Assembly: GCA_937930305.1 (NCBI GenBank)
Contig: CALGLE010000037.1
Span: 18,089 to 82,088, forward strand
DNA from: an uncultured Granulosicoccaceae bacterium
GTDB lineage: Bacteria; Pseudomonadota; Gammaproteobacteria; Granulosicoccales; Granulosicoccaceae
Direction: 5' to 3'
Length of the DNA stretch: 64,000 bases
Shown here: one piece after another, positions 53,276 through 63,554 of the stretch
Layout of the letters: each line of letters begins with the position of its first letter
How positions within the stretch are numbered: the stretch's first letter is position 1
The notes under the pieces: generated by a model
What the model was told of the DNA's origin: nothing
Database searches by the model: none
Seen by the model: only the letters and a program-made list of their open reading frames with translations
Translations under genes and position numbers: made by a program

Positions 53276-55600
53276 ATGATACGCAATCGGAATTTATGGA
53301 CAGCGCTGAGCGCATCGGTGGTAGTGACCGCCTGTTCAAGCGGAACAACCGTCCAAAACCTGCCGCTCGATGGGCAGAATCCCAACCCCGGTGAGCCACC
53401 AGTGGTGGTGGCGTCTGAACGACGACTAAGCCCCGTGGGTTCAGAGGAAGCGTTTTACGAGGCATTGCGGCAAGCGTTAATCGCGCAAAACCGCGATTAC
53501 TACTACTACCCCGACTTCGGAACAACTGAGGTGGACGGGCTAGCCGTGCCGACGGCCAGTCCTGAAGCCCCAACCGAACCACCCCAGGGCGCGCCTGCAC
53601 CGGTGGCCGATACGGCAAGCGACAGTGCGGGTGCCGGTGCAACATCGGAGCAGGCCTTAGATGTAACCGGCACCAACGTTCAAGAAATCGGGGTGGATGA
53701 GCAAGACTTTGTAAAAACCGATGGCGAGTTTCTGTTTGTATTGAAACGTGAATACCAAGATTTTCACCCCGGCCCAATTCCTCTTGAAGTCCCACCACCC
53801 GGTATAGACGAGTCGGCCGCGCAAACGCGATTATCGATCGCGGTGCCGCAGGCGGTGGACAACACCTTGCGCATCTTATCGTTGCAGCCCGATGTACCCG
53901 ATGCCAGTGTGTTATCCGAGTTGAATCTGGCCAGCAATGGTTTAAACGCGACGGGTATGTATCTGTATAAAACTGACGACAGTGCATCGATCGTTACCGC
54001 GTCCAGTGGAGGATTTGCGTTCTATGGCGATTGGGATGATTCTTACGCGTTTAATGGACAGCGCAGTGCATTAACCTCGGTTGATGTGACCAACCCCGCG
54101 TTGGCTGCCATCACCGATACCATTTCTATAGATGGGCAAATTATTAGTAGTCGCCGAATCGGCAACCAATTGTTTTTTGCCTCACGTCATTATCCAGCCA
54201 TTCCTGGTGTCAACCCTTACAGTGTGAATCCAGATGATTGGGCAGACATCGTTAATTCAACGGATTTGTCTACCGTGCTGCCTCAGTACCGCAATGACGG
54301 TACGCAAGCGCTTACCCCTTTGGTAAATCCTGCTGAATGTTTTGTTGCACAGCAAGCCGACGATCATTACTACACACCCGACATCATCTCTTTAGTCACT
54401 GTTAACTTGGATTCCATGCAAGTTTCAGATTCCGCCTGTTACCTGGGTTCGTCTGAAACCTTATACGCTTCGCCTGAATCTGTGTATCTGGCTACGACGC
54501 GTTGGGACTATGCTTACGGCTTGGAAGATACCGTTGTCACGCCCACATTACCTCCAATCGATGCAACGGTTGATCGACCGGTGGAAGAGCCAGTTGATGC
54601 GCCGGCAATTGATTTCATTCCTTATGACCCGCGGGTGGATACAGATATCCATAAGTTTTCTATCGGTGAAGGTCGATTGGATTACGAAGGCAGCGGCACA
54701 GTCACAGGGCATTTAGGCTGGAACAATTTACGAATGCCTTATCGCATGAGTGAATATGACGGGCGCTTGCGTGTGGTCACACACCACGCCATTCAAAATT
54801 TGCAAGTCAGTCCGGTGTTGGTAACGGTGTTAGCGATGAACGGCAACGGCGAATTGGCAACGATTGCTGAATTGCCGAATGCGTCTCGCCCGGCACACAT
54901 TGGAAAGCCGTTTGAAGATCTTTATGCCACTAAGTTTTTAGGAGATCAGGCTTATTTAGTGACTTTTCGACAAACGGATCCGCTGTATGCGATTGATTTA
55001 TCAAACCCCAGTGATCCCTACATCGCGGGTGAGTTAGAAATTGATGGCTATAGCGATTTCTTACAACCGGTGGGTGAAGGTTTCTTACTTGGCATTGGAA
55101 AGGATGCGATCGCTAGCCCCAATGGGGGTGGTGCGCTTGTTCAAGGAGTGAAGTTGTCATTGTTTGATGTAAGAAACCCGCAAGATCCGAAAGAAGTGCA
55201 ATCCATTGTGGTTGGTCAACGCGGAACGGAATCGGGCGCCTTGCAAGATCAACGCGGTATTACCGTGCAAATGGCGAATGATTTGCACCCCACGCGTGTC
55301 GCCATCAGTATGAATGTGCACGGTGACGCGAATGGGCCACGTCCGACTTTGGCTGAAGCGTCGAACTATTATTCATACAGCTACACGGGTTTGCACGGTT
55401 TTGAAGTCACCGTCGGTGATAACGCGGCAATTACGGCCAAGGGTGCGCTGCGGGTTGATTCCGGTGGTGACTACTACTACGGACGTCCTATCTCAGAAGA
55501 TCGCTCGGTTATCGTTAATGATGCGACTTACTACATCCATGAATCGAATGTGTATGCCGCCGATTGGAATGATTTGTCCAGCTCATTGGGGCCTCGCTAA
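53276..55600 (+). CDS. Lipoprotein with beta-propeller domain
   Basis: 774 residues. The signal ends in VVTAC with a lipobox Cys20, so it is a predicted lipoprotein. A low-complexity Pro/Ala linker (about 75-130) leads into a large beta-propeller domain of the PF09826 type, marked by DVTGTNVQEIGVDEQDFVKT and GRLRVVTHH. Members are widespread but uncharacterised. AGGAGA upstream of ATG is the ribosome binding site. It is monocistronic, between its own promoter and terminator. Confidence 0.85.
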   Translation: MIRNRNLWTALSASVVVTACSSGTTVQNLPLDGQNPNPGEPPVVVASERRLSPVGSEEAFYEALRQALIAQNRDYYYYPDFGTTEVDGLAVPTASPEAPTEPPQGAPAPVADTASDSAGAGATSEQALDVTGTNVQEIGVDEQDFVKTDGEFLFVLKREYQDFHPGPIPLEVPPPGIDESAAQTRLSIAVPQAVDNTLRILSLQPDVPDASVLSELNLASNGLNATGMYLYKTDDSASIVTASSGGFAFYGDWDDSYAFNGQRSALTSVDVTNPALAAITDTISIDGQIISSRRIGNQLFFASRHYPAIPGVNPYSVNPDDWADIVNSTDLSTVLPQYRNDGTQALTPLVNPAECFVAQQADDHYYTPDIISLVTVNLDSMQVSDSACYLGSSETLYASPESVYLATTRWDYAYGLEDTVVTPTLPPIDATVDRPVEEPVDAPAIDFIPYDPRVDTDIHKFSIGEGRLDYEGSGTVTGHLGWNNLRMPYRMSEYDGRLRVVTHHAIQNLQVSPVLVTVLAMNGNGELATIAELPNASRPAHIGKPFEDLYATKFLGDQAYLVTFRQTDPLYAIDLSNPSDPYIAGELEIDGYSDFLQPVGEGFLLGIGKDAIASPNGGGALVQGVKLSLFDVRNPQDPKEVQSIVVGQRGTESGALQDQRGITVQMANDLHPTRVAISMNVHGDANGPRPTLAEASNYYSYSYTGLHGFEVTVGDNAAITAKGALRVDSGGDYYYGRPISEDRSVIVNDATYYIHESNVYAADWNDLSSSLGPR

Positions 55601-55626
55601 CAGGCCAGCCTTGCGTTAGGAAAAAA

Positions 55627-55660
55627 GCCGCTGTGATTTAACGTCACGGCGGCTTTTTTT
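55627..55660 (+). terminator. Rho-independent terminator after the lipoprotein
   Basis: GCCGCTGTGA / TCACGGCGGC 10-bp stem (one G-T pair) with a 7-nt loop, followed by seven T; six A precede it, so it may also work on the other strand. Confidence 0.95.
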
Positions 55661-55728
55661 ATTCTATTTTTCTGACCCTCAGACAGCACCGGCATACAAT
55701 ATCGGGTCAACAATCAAGGAAGCTCACC

Positions 55729-56727
55729 ATGTCGGTTCGCTTTGCAGTTCTGGGTGCTGGACGCATCGGTCAAGTCCATGCTCGCGCCATTCACGGCGAT
55801 CGTGAGGCCAGTTTAGTGGCTGTTGCTGATGCCATGGCACCGGCAGCGGATGCCTTAGCGACGGAATACGGCGCACAGGTTCGCACTATTGATGCGATAG
55901 CCAGCGCCGATGATATTGATGCCGTGGTGATTTGCACCCCAACCGATATGCACGCCGATTTGATCGAGCAGTTTGCGCACGCGGGAAAAGCCATATTCTG
56001 TGAAAAGCCAATCGATTTGGACGTGGCCAGAGTGCGTGCATGTTTGGCCACGGTTGAGTCGACCCAAGCCACGCTGATGGTGGCTTTTCAACGCCGCTTT
56101 GACCCTGACTTCATGGCATTAAAAGAACGCATAGAAGCAGGCGTTATCGGTGATGTGGAAATGGTGGTCCTCACCAGTCGAGATCCGGCCCCGCCACCGA
56201 TTGATTACATCAAGCGTTCAGGCGGTATTTTTCGTGATATGGCCATTCACGATTTGGATGTTGCGCGTTGGTTGTTAGGTGAACCGGTTGCCACAGTGCA
56301 AGCGGCAGCTTCCGTCATGGTTGACCCCGCCATCGGAGATGCGGGCGACTTCGACACCGCCAATGTCATCATGACAACCGCATCGGGCCGACAAGCGACG
56401 ATTAATAATTCTAGGCGGGCAGGTTACGGCTACGATCAACGCATTGAGGTGTTTGGTTCCAAAGGCATGGTTTCAGCGCTGAACACGCATGAGTCTCGCA
56501 CTGTGGTGGCGACCCGCGATGGTTATACACAACCGCCACTGCAAGACTTTTTTATGAGTCGATACGAACGCGCATACGCCAATGAGATTGCCGCCTTCGT
56601 GCAATGCGTCAAACATGGTGCGATTGCCAACCCATCCGGAAACGATGGCTTACAAGCGTTAATATTGGCCGATGCGTCCCTGCAGTCGATAAAAGAACAA
56701 CGCGTCATTCATGTCGATTGCGACTGA
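55729..56727 (+). CDS. Gfo/Idh/MocA oxidoreductase, inositol dehydrogenase-like
   Basis: 332-residue NAD-dependent dehydrogenase. Rossmann motif VLGAGRIGQVHA, catalytic region CEKPID and the GGIFRDMAIHDLDVARWL helix (Asp, His, as in inositol 2-dehydrogenase IolG). It probably oxidises myo-inositol or a related polyol. It overlaps the following kinase gene by 17 bp, so the two form a pair. Confidence 0.88.
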   Translation: MSVRFAVLGAGRIGQVHARAIHGDREASLVAVADAMAPAADALATEYGAQVRTIDAIASADDIDAVVICTPTDMHADLIEQFAHAGKAIFCEKPIDLDVARVRACLATVESTQATLMVAFQRRFDPDFMALKERIEAGVIGDVEMVVLTSRDPAPPPIDYIKRSGGIFRDMAIHDLDVARWLLGEPVATVQAAASVMVDPAIGDAGDFDTANVIMTTASGRQATINNSRRAGYGYDQRIEVFGSKGMVSALNTHESRTVVATRDGYTQPPLQDFFMSRYERAYANEIAAFVQCVKHGAIANPSGNDGLQALILADASLQSIKEQRVIHVDCD

Positions 56728-57718
56728 ACTTCAAACCCGTGTTGAAAGCCTAACAACTTCCGTTTGGCCAAAAGCTGTGATCGCCTCCTATGAATCTGTG
56801 CAAGGATTATGGAGCGATTACGGCGCCATTGTGCGCGTGCAATTAAAACCGAGTGCAGCTAATCACCCCAGTTCGTTAGTTGCCAAAGTGGTTGCACCGC
56901 CAGCAGCAGATCAACATCCGCGGGGATGGAATACCGATATTTCACGGCAACGTAAATTGCGCTCTTATCAGGTGGAACGTCACTTTTATGAACAGTATGC
57001 GGCTCGGTGTGCTGATCATTGCGCGGTACCCACGTGTTTTGCCAGCGAACGCGACGCGGATGCCATCACTCTGTTGCTGCAAGATTTAGATGCAAGCCAC
57101 CCGCAGCGCAAGTCACAGTTATCGCTGGCTTCTGCGAAAGTGTGTTTGCAATGGTTGGCAGGTTTTCATGCAACGTTCTTAGGTGTGGTGGATGAACAAC
57201 TTTGGTCGCAAGGCACCTATTGGCATTTGGCCACCCGGCAAGAAGAACTGGCGGCGATGCCAGATGGGCCATTAAAGCAGTCTGCGCACGCCTTTGATGA
57301 GGCGCTGCGAGCGTGTCGCTATAAGACCCTATTGCATGGCGACGCCAAAGTCGCCAATTTTTGTTTTTCGAACAACGGTAACGCTGTGGCGGGGGTGGAT
57401 TTTCAATACGCTGGCCCCGGTTGTGGCATGCGGGATGTGGCGTATTTCCTGGGCAGTTGCATTGATGAAGCGCAGCTGAGTCGTTTGGAGCAGGAATTTT
57501 TGGATGCCTACTTCCGCGCGTTACGATCCCACCTAGCCAAAGAGCATCCTAATGTCGATGCCGAGGCACTTGAGCAAGAATGGCGAACCTTATATGCCGT
57601 AGCAGGGGCTGATTTTCATCGATTTCTAAGTGGTTGGAGCCCAGGGCATTGGAAGCTTACCTCGTATTCCCATGCCTTGGTGACTCGGGCGCTGCACATT
57701 GCTGATAACCATTCCTAA
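56711..57718 (+). CDS. Aminoglycoside-phosphotransferase/choline-kinase-like kinase
   Basis: 335-residue small-molecule kinase of the APH/CHK fold. Catalytic HGDAKVANFCF and the metal-binding DFQ in GVDFQYAG are intact, and LVAKVVAPP holds the ATP lysine. The substrate is unknown; a polyol or choline-like alcohol would suit its overlap with the dehydrogenase. The start at 56711 lies inside the dehydrogenase gene. Confidence 0.8.
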   Translation: MSIATELQTRVESLTTSVWPKAVIASYESVQGLWSDYGAIVRVQLKPSAANHPSSLVAKVVAPPAADQHPRGWNTDISRQRKLRSYQVERHFYEQYAARCADHCAVPTCFASERDADAITLLLQDLDASHPQRKSQLSLASAKVCLQWLAGFHATFLGVVDEQLWSQGTYWHLATRQEELAAMPDGPLKQSAHAFDEALRACRYKTLLHGDAKVANFCFSNNGNAVAGVDFQYAGPGCGMRDVAYFLGSCIDEAQLSRLEQEFLDAYFRALRSHLAKEHPNVDAEALEQEWRTLYAVAGADFHRFLSGWSPGHWKLTSYSHALVTRALHIADNHS

Positions 57719-57742
57719 CGCGGGTGTGCTAAAACTTTGCGC

Positions 57743-58786
57743 ATGATAAAAGTTGGAATAATTGGTGGTTCTGGGTATACCGGGGCCGAACTCTTGCGCT
57801 TGTTACTGCCTCGGGCCGATGTCTCGGTGCGCTTTGTCAGTTCGCGCGCTCATGCGGGCACTCGGGTGGATCAACAATTCACTAGCCTGCGCGGTGTGTG
57901 CGAGCTTGAATTCGCCGATCCGGCCGACATTGACCAAGCTGCCTGTGACTTAGTCTTTTTTGCAACCCCGAATGGCACCGCCATGAAGCAAGCGCCCGCA
58001 CTGTTGGACGCTGGCGTGAAAGTGGTGGATTTATCCGCTGACTATCGAATCAAGGACATCCCCACTTGGGAACACTGGTATGGCCAGACCCACACCAGCC
58101 CTGAATGGGTTGAAAAGGCGGTTTACGGTTTGCCCGAATTGCACCGCGATGCCATTCGAGGTGCTGAATTGGTGGCTAATCCTGGGTGTTACCCAACCAC
58201 CGTTCAGTTAGGCTTTCTGCCCTTACTGGAACGAGGTTTAGTTGATACGGGATCGCTGATTGCAGACGCCAAATCCGGCATCAGTGGGGCTGGTCGTTCT
58301 GCCAGCGTGCCTAATTTGCTGGCGGAAGCGTCAGACAATTTTAAAGCCTATGGAGTGTCGGGCCATCGGCACTTGCCTGAAATTGAGCAAGGTCTTGCCG
58401 GCATGAGTAACCACCCGATAGAGCTCACTTTCACGCCGCATTTACTACCCATCATTCGCGGCATCCACGCTACTTTATACGCACGGCTTCTGCCCGAGGC
58501 GGATATCGATCAAGCTCAATTGCAAGCCTTGTTTGAGGCCAGATTTGCCAACGAGCCCTTTGTCGATGTGCTGCCCAGCGGCGTGTTTCCAGAAACCCGA
58601 TCGGTGAAAGGCAGCAACACCGTTCGCTTATCTGTGGTGAAACCGCAGGATCGAAACACGGTCGTCGTTTTGGCGGTTGAAGATAATTTGGTTAAAGGCG
58701 CTGCCGGGCAAGCTGTTCAGAACATGAACCTGATGATGGGGATTTCTGAATCAGCCGGGCTGCATAGTCCTGCCTTGTTGCCGTAA
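57743..58786 (+). CDS. argC: N-acetyl-gamma-glutamyl-phosphate reductase
   Basis: 347-residue arginine-synthesis enzyme. [16 protein letters not shown] is the NADP loop, NPGCYPTT carries the catalytic cysteine, and [10 protein letters not shown] is conserved. The ATG at 57743 gives the family start; a TTG two codons earlier is not needed. The next gene starts immediately after its stop. Confidence 0.96.
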   Translation: MIKVGIIGGSGYTGAELLRLLLPRADVSVRFVSSRAHAGTRVDQQFTSLRGVCELEFADPADIDQAACDLVFFATPNGTAMKQAPALLDAGVKVVDLSADYRIKDIPTWEHWYGQTHTSPEWVEKAVYGLPELHRDAIRGAELVANPGCYPTTVQLGFLPLLERGLVDTGSLIADAKSGISGAGRSASVPNLLAEASDNFKAYGVSGHRHLPEIEQGLAGMSNHPIELTFTPHLLPIIRGIHATLYARLLPEADIDQAQLQALFEARFANEPFVDVLPSGVFPETRSVKGSNTVRLSVVKPQDRNTVVVLAVEDNLVKGAAGQAVQNMNLMMGISESAGLHSPALLP

Positions 58787-59491
58787 ATGAATTCGCTGCA
58801 ACAAACAGCTGCGTGGTTTTGTGTTGGCGGTGTGCTGTTAGGCGCTGGTGTGGGCTATTCGGTGGGGCATCGCGCCGGGGAACAAGCGGGATTAGACCTG
58901 GATGTCACTGCACGGGAAACCTTGGTGTCTGAGCTGGAAACGCTCACCGCATTACACCAACAACAGCAAGTGTCATTGCAAACTGCGGAAGCTTCGATAA
59001 AGGCATTAACCGATAATATGGATGATCAGCAGCGTGCGCATGAATACGATGTCCGTGAGCTGCAGCTATACCGCCGTATTGAGTCCGGTGGTAAGGAGCG
59101 CGGCATTCATGTTGACGATGTGCAATTGGTGTCATTAGAGCAAGGCGACAGCCTGCGCGTCACCTTATTACAGGTTGGTGCGCGTGACGAGGTGCAAGGT
59201 CGTGTCGGCGTTGCCTTAATCGGCGCTGACTTGCCCGGTTCTGTCGATAGCCGGTTGGTACTGGCCGACCCCGAAGCGGAAACTGGCCTGGAATTTGACT
59301 TTCGTTTCATGACCCGGCTGAGCGTAGCGCTGCCAGCAGATCTGGCTTTGCCTGAGTCTTCACAGGAGCCTGCCGCTTGGATGGAGGGGCTTGATTTGGT
59401 CGAAATTGACCTTATTCCTGCTGATAGCCGAAGAAGGCCGAAGCGTGTCACGGTTCCTGCGGACCGCATGATTGTTGGTCCTGCGGAATAG
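58787..59491 (+). CDS. Membrane-anchored coiled-coil protein of the argC-erpA neighbourhood
   Basis: 234 residues. One N-terminal membrane helix (TAAWFCVGGVLLGAGVGYSV), a coiled coil (about 45-90), and a C-terminal beta-rich domain. It matches the conserved unknown protein found next to argC in Gammaproteobacteria (I believe DUF6776). The function is unknown. It begins one base after argC. Confidence 0.75.
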   Translation: MNSLQQTAAWFCVGGVLLGAGVGYSVGHRAGEQAGLDLDVTARETLVSELETLTALHQQQQVSLQTAEASIKALTDNMDDQQRAHEYDVRELQLYRRIESGGKERGIHVDDVQLVSLEQGDSLRVTLLQVGARDEVQGRVGVALIGADLPGSVDSRLVLADPEAETGLEFDFRFMTRLSVALPADLALPESSQEPAAWMEGLDLVEIDLIPADSRRRPKRVTVPADRMIVGPAE

Positions 59492-59570
59492 TTGACTAAT
59501 TTACTAGGTCAAGTAAACTCTACGCCTAGCTGATCAATTATTTTTCATATTTTTATCCTGAGGATGCTGC

Positions 59571-59936
59571 ATGTCTGCCGAGCTTGAGTTCGATGACTTC
59601 CAAATGCCTGACCCGCTGGTATTCACTGAAGCGGCTGCGTTAAAGGTCAAAGAGCTAATTGAAGAAGAGGGCAACTCAGACCTGATGTTGCGGGTGTTTG
59701 TCTCAGGTGGCGGCTGCTCAGGCTTCCAATACGGCTTCACGTTCGATGAAGTTATGAACGAGGGCGACACGGCCGTTCATAAAGAAGGCGTTAAGCTGCT
59801 GATCGACCCTATGAGCTTTCAATACCTGACCGGCGCTGAAATTGATTACACCGAAGGCCTAGAAGGCTCTCAGTTCGTCATTCGAAATCCGAATGCGGTG
59901 ACCACCTGCGGTTGTGGGTCTTCTTTCTCGGTCTAA
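59571..59936 (+). CDS. erpA: Iron-sulfur cluster insertion protein ErpA
   Basis: 121-residue A-type carrier that delivers [4Fe-4S] clusters. The three cysteines are in [13 protein letters not shown] and TTCGCGSSF. The length is normal. It is preceded by an 80-bp gap after the membrane protein gene and converges on the M23 peptidase gene. Confidence 0.96.
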   Translation: MSAELEFDDFQMPDPLVFTEAAALKVKELIEEEGNSDLMLRVFVSGGGCSGFQYGFTFDEVMNEGDTAVHKEGVKLLIDPMSFQYLTGAEIDYTEGLEGSQFVIRNPNAVTTCGCGSSFSV

Positions 59937-59980
59937 CGCATTATCGAGATGGCATCGCGAGACGATACTAGTTGACCAAG

Positions 59981-61627
59981 TTATTGAGAACTGGCCACTG
60001 TCGTTTCATTAGGAATAACGCTGCGCATCTGCGCAACCATTTCATCCGATACCGCCCGTAAAGCGTCGCGGTATTTCGGATCAATCGGCGCAGCTTCTGG
60101 CAAGCTCACTTTCAGCGGGTCCATATGCTGGCCGTTTTTACGGAATTCGTAGTGTAGGTGAGTCCCTGTCACACGCCCCGTTTTCCCCACATAACCAATC
60201 ACTTCCCCGCGCTTCACACGTGAACCTTTCTTCAGGCCTTTGGCGATCTTGGACATGTGGGCGTACAGCGTGCTGATGCTGTTGCCGTGTTGAATGGTGA
60301 CGCGGTTGCCGTAAGCACTTTGGAAGCCTGAGGTTTTCACAACACCATCTGCTGTAGCGTAAATGGGTGAACCATAGGGTGAGCCGTAATCCACGCCCCG
60401 GTGGGCCCTGATTTGATTTAACACGGGGTGCATGCGCTCAGGATCGAAGCGGGAAGTAATCCGCACCACATCAACTGGGTGCCGCAAAAACGTACGTTGC
60501 TTTGAACGACCGTCGGGTGAGTAGTAATTGGTTCGGCCATCGTCTGTGGTGAAACGAACCGCACGATACGCTCGACCGCCACGGATGAACTCCGCGGCTA
60601 GAATGTCACCGTCGCCAATGTACTTGCCTTCTCGATACAAGCGATCGAAGACGATACTGAATTGATCGCCTTTGCGGATGTCTCGTGAGAAATCCAGCTC
60701 CCATTCAAAGATGTCAGCCAATTCCATGATGGTGGACTGCTTTAATTTGGCTTGTTCAGCGGCCGCGAATAAAGAATTTTCAATGGTGCCTGACGTGACA
60801 ACACGCTCTTTTTCGATCGGTAAATTAATCGATGCCACCGCGAAATCATTGTGAGCCCGACGAATGGTGACACGTTTGTCCTTTCCGACTTTCGCGGTCA
60901 TGCTGTGAAACGCGCCGTCTTGCGTCTGAATGACGGTGAGCTTCTGGCCGATGCGCAGGTTTGATAGGTGTTCGGTAACGAATTTATCGGCCAGTAACTT
61001 CGGCATTTGCTCAACGCTGACGCCATGGTCATTCAAAATGCCCGATAGCGTATCGCCCGATTTCACCGACACAATCTTCTCCACCGCATCGCCTGGCGCT
61101 TCAGCTTGCTGGCGCATGGCGGCAATAGTGGGATGGTTTACCAAAGGTGAAACCGTGACCGTTCGCGTGGGCTCTTGCCCCGCTAAAGTGTTTGGTGTCA
61201 GTGCTTTCAGGTCTTCAAGCAGCGTCTGCTCGGTGGTGAAAGTGTCTACTGGCAGTAAAGCTGTGGATTCTTTTGCCGCGTCTGCTGCAGTGAGCAGTTG
61301 TTTGCCTTCTCCCAGCGCATTGGTGGCATCGTCGAAGAAAAATGTTGGGCTGATCATGGCCGCGACTCTCACAGGCTTCGATTGAATTTCAACCGTGCCG
61401 TTCGAACTGGTCGACGTGGTTGTCGCCATCAAACCCAAAGCGCCCACACACAGTCCGCACACAGACATCTTGCGCAGTGGCAAGCTGTGTTTGGATTTCT
61501 GCACAGGATTGGAGCGGCGAACCGCGCCCACGGTGCCTGATTGGGGTTTTCTTTGGGCACTAGTGCCCGTAGCCTTAACATTGAAGTCGACGTTTAAGGC
61601 ATTATTTATGGCGAGATCGAGAGTCAA
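59981..61627 (-). CDS. M23 peptidoglycan endopeptidase with LysM
   Basis: 548-residue murein hydrolase. A cytoplasmic basic N-tail and a membrane helix (KMSVCGLCVGALGLMA) are followed by a LysM-like domain (VSVKSGDTLSGILNDHGV, about 185-230), an OapA-like central region, and an M23 domain with zinc ligands in HRGVDYGSP and HLHYEF. It resembles MepM-type cross-link-cutting enzymes. The TTG start at 61627 is uncertain. It is divergent from tyrS. Confidence 0.9.
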   Translation of the reverse strand: MTLDLAINNALNVDFNVKATGTSAQRKPQSGTVGAVRRSNPVQKSKHSLPLRKMSVCGLCVGALGLMATTTSTSSNGTVEIQSKPVRVAAMISPTFFFDDATNALGEGKQLLTAADAAKESTALLPVDTFTTEQTLLEDLKALTPNTLAGQEPTRTVTVSPLVNHPTIAAMRQQAEAPGDAVEKIVSVKSGDTLSGILNDHGVSVEQMPKLLADKFVTEHLSNLRIGQKLTVIQTQDGAFHSMTAKVGKDKRVTIRRAHNDFAVASINLPIEKERVVTSGTIENSLFAAAEQAKLKQSTIMELADIFEWELDFSRDIRKGDQFSIVFDRLYREGKYIGDGDILAAEFIRGGRAYRAVRFTTDDGRTNYYSPDGRSKQRTFLRHPVDVVRITSRFDPERMHPVLNQIRAHRGVDYGSPYGSPIYATADGVVKTSGFQSAYGNRVTIQHGNSISTLYAHMSKIAKGLKKGSRVKRGEVIGYVGKTGRVTGTHLHYEFRKNGQHMDPLKVSLPEAAPIDPKYRDALRAVSDEMVAQMRSVIPNETTVASSQ

Positions 61628-61824
61628 CGCGATGGCCCGAATGATTGTCAGTGAAGCGGTGTCCGATGAACTTTTTCGCTATAGTCGTGAGTTACGACAA
61701 AGCGGATCCAGTCCAACCAAAACAAGTCTAGAACAAGACTTCAGTTTTTGTAGGTTAAAGGAGCGCTTTTTAATTCTCTTGAGTACTTTTTGATCACTCT
61801 TACCGACTACCTGTTTCCTATTCA

Positions 61825-63033
61825 ATGAACTCTGTGTCTGCTGACGAACAAATTGCACTGCTTGAACGCGGTGTGGACGAAATACTGCTGCGAAAGGACT
61901 TGGTCGAGAGGCTGAAGTTAGGTCGGCCATTGAAAATAAAGGCGGGTTTTGACCCCACCGCGCCAGATTTACATCTTGGGCACACAGTCTTATTGAACAA
62001 AATGCGCCAGTTTCAAGATCTGGGGCATGAAGTAACTTTCCTTATTGGTGACTTTACCGGCCGTATTGGTGACCCCAGCGGTCGCAATGTCACTCGACCC
62101 CCGTTAGACGATGAAGCCATCGAAGCCAATGCGAACACTTATAAAGAGCAAGTGTTCAAAGTACTGGACCCAAAAACGACAAAGATTCGCTTCAATGCGG
62201 AATGGTTTGGCCCCATGGATGCGGTGGGTCTTATACGACTGGCGTCTCAACAAACCCTGGCCCGTATTCTTGAGCGCGATGATTTTGATAAGCGGTATAA
62301 GTCGAATCAACCGATCGCTCTACATGAGTTGTTGTACCCCCTAGTGCAAGGTTATGACTCGGTAGCGCTGCAATGCGATGTCGAGTTGGGGGGCACGGAT
62401 CAAAAGTTCAATCTGCTGATGGGGCGTGAGCTGCAGAAAAGTAGCGGCCAGGCACCGCAGATTGTTATGACGCTACCGTTGCTTGAGGGGCTAGACGGTG
62501 TGCAGAAAATGTCGAAGTCATTAAACAACTACATTGGAGTGAATGACGCACCCGACGACATGTTTGGCAAAGTGATGTCAATTCCAGACAACATCATGTG
62601 GCGCTATTTCGATTTGGTGAGCTTGAAAAGCAACGCAGAAATTGCCACTTACAAAAAAGCCGTGGATGACGGGCGCAATCCGCGCGACGTAAAGTTTGAA
62701 TTAGGTTTGGAAATCGTTGCACGCTTTCATAACCAATCTGCTGCTAAAGCGGCACAAGATGCCTTTGTGCAACGATTTCAAAAAGGGCAGATACCGGATG
62801 ACTTGGTCACCGTGGTTCTTGAAGTGGGCGAGAACGGCAAACCGATAGCCAATGTGTTGACCGATTTATCGCTAACTGCGTCCACGTCAGATGCCCATCG
62901 CATGGTTAAACAGGGAGCGGTGCGCATTGACGGAGAAAAAATTGACGACTCGCGCGCGCTGCTTCAGGCCGGTCAAACTTGCGTTTTTCAAGTCGGCAAA
63001 CGTCGCATTGCACGAGCTGAATTAACAGCCTAG
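61825..63033 (+). CDS. tyrS: Tyrosyl-tRNA synthetase
   Basis: 402-residue class I synthetase, charging tRNA-Tyr. The HIGH-type motif is DLHLGH, KMSKS is intact, and a C-terminal S4 RNA-binding domain ([16 protein letters not shown]) is present. It is the TyrZ-like long-branch form by length. It lies immediately upstream of the 16S operon, as in Pseudomonas. Confidence 0.96.
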   Translation: MNSVSADEQIALLERGVDEILLRKDLVERLKLGRPLKIKAGFDPTAPDLHLGHTVLLNKMRQFQDLGHEVTFLIGDFTGRIGDPSGRNVTRPPLDDEAIEANANTYKEQVFKVLDPKTTKIRFNAEWFGPMDAVGLIRLASQQTLARILERDDFDKRYKSNQPIALHELLYPLVQGYDSVALQCDVELGGTDQKFNLLMGRELQKSSGQAPQIVMTLPLLEGLDGVQKMSKSLNNYIGVNDAPDDMFGKVMSIPDNIMWRYFDLVSLKSNAEIATYKKAVDDGRNPRDVKFELGLEIVARFHNQSAAKAAQDAFVQRFQKGQIPDDLVTVVLEVGENGKPIANVLTDLSLTASTSDAHRMVKQGAVRIDGEKIDDSRALLQAGQTCVFQVGKRRIARAELTA

Positions 63034-63153
63034 GCTGGTAAATCAGCCTCCCGCTGGGTTTTGCCTAGGTTTCAAAGGCCGGGCTTTAAAGTGGTCGTTT
63101 GATGAATGAATGTCATAGCTCCCGTGTAACCTGATTTTTTTTAAACAAAGTGA

Positions 63154-63181
63154 TTGACGCAGCCATTTGGGGCCCTATAAT
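63154..63181 (+). promoter_or_regulatory. rrn P1 promoter
   Basis: TTGACG at 63154-63159 and a consensus TATAAT at 63176-63181, 16-bp spacer, preceded by an AT-rich UP-element-like tract. The strong consensus matches a ribosomal RNA promoter; transcription should start near 63188. Confidence 0.9.
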
Positions 63182-63342
63182 TCGCTTCCTTGCTTACGCA
63201 GTTGGCCATTTGTTGCCACCAAGCAAGGGGTGTTTAGAGGGTTAGTTTGTTGCAATCAGCAGCGAAAAAAAAAGCTAACTTTTTACACACACCGAACGAA
63301 GAGTGTTAAACTTCTCGTTCTTCGCTGAGACGAATTCAGCAC

Positions 63343-63353
63343 GCTCTTTTACA
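63343..63353 (+). promoter_or_regulatory. boxA antitermination element
   Basis: GCTCTTTTACA, close to the consensus GCTCTTTAACA, in the rrn leader, where NusB/NusE bind to prevent Rho termination. Confidence 0.75.
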
Positions 63354-63554
63354 ATTGAATCAAGTAGCTTAAATGGGTACTTACAGTCGGTCGGTTGCGT
63401 TTCGCAAATGACGAGTGGAAGTACCTAAATAGAAGTAAAGAAGTATCTTGTGCAGTAAGCCAAGAGTTAATTCTTGCTAGGAACTTTCCACTCAAAACTG
63501 TTTTAGTGCCGTAGGGCACCGCAGATAACCTTCGGGTTTGATGTGAATACTTTT

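Larger units (their letters stand above)
63034..63554 (+). other. rrn operon leader and promoter region
   Basis: No protein gene. It holds the P1 promoter, an AT-rich UP-like tract (63131-63150), a boxA-like antitermination site, and the leader that pairs during RNase III processing. A 7-bp inverted pair CCTAGGC (63029-63035) and GCCTAGG (63063-63069) after tyrS may form a weak terminator. Confidence 0.75.

Noticed and set aside
53112..53987. Long minus-strand open frame (291 codons) across the end of chpA and the lipoprotein start
   Set aside because: It is antisense to two convincing genes and its translation is Arg/His/Pro-rich with no domain; a frame shadow.
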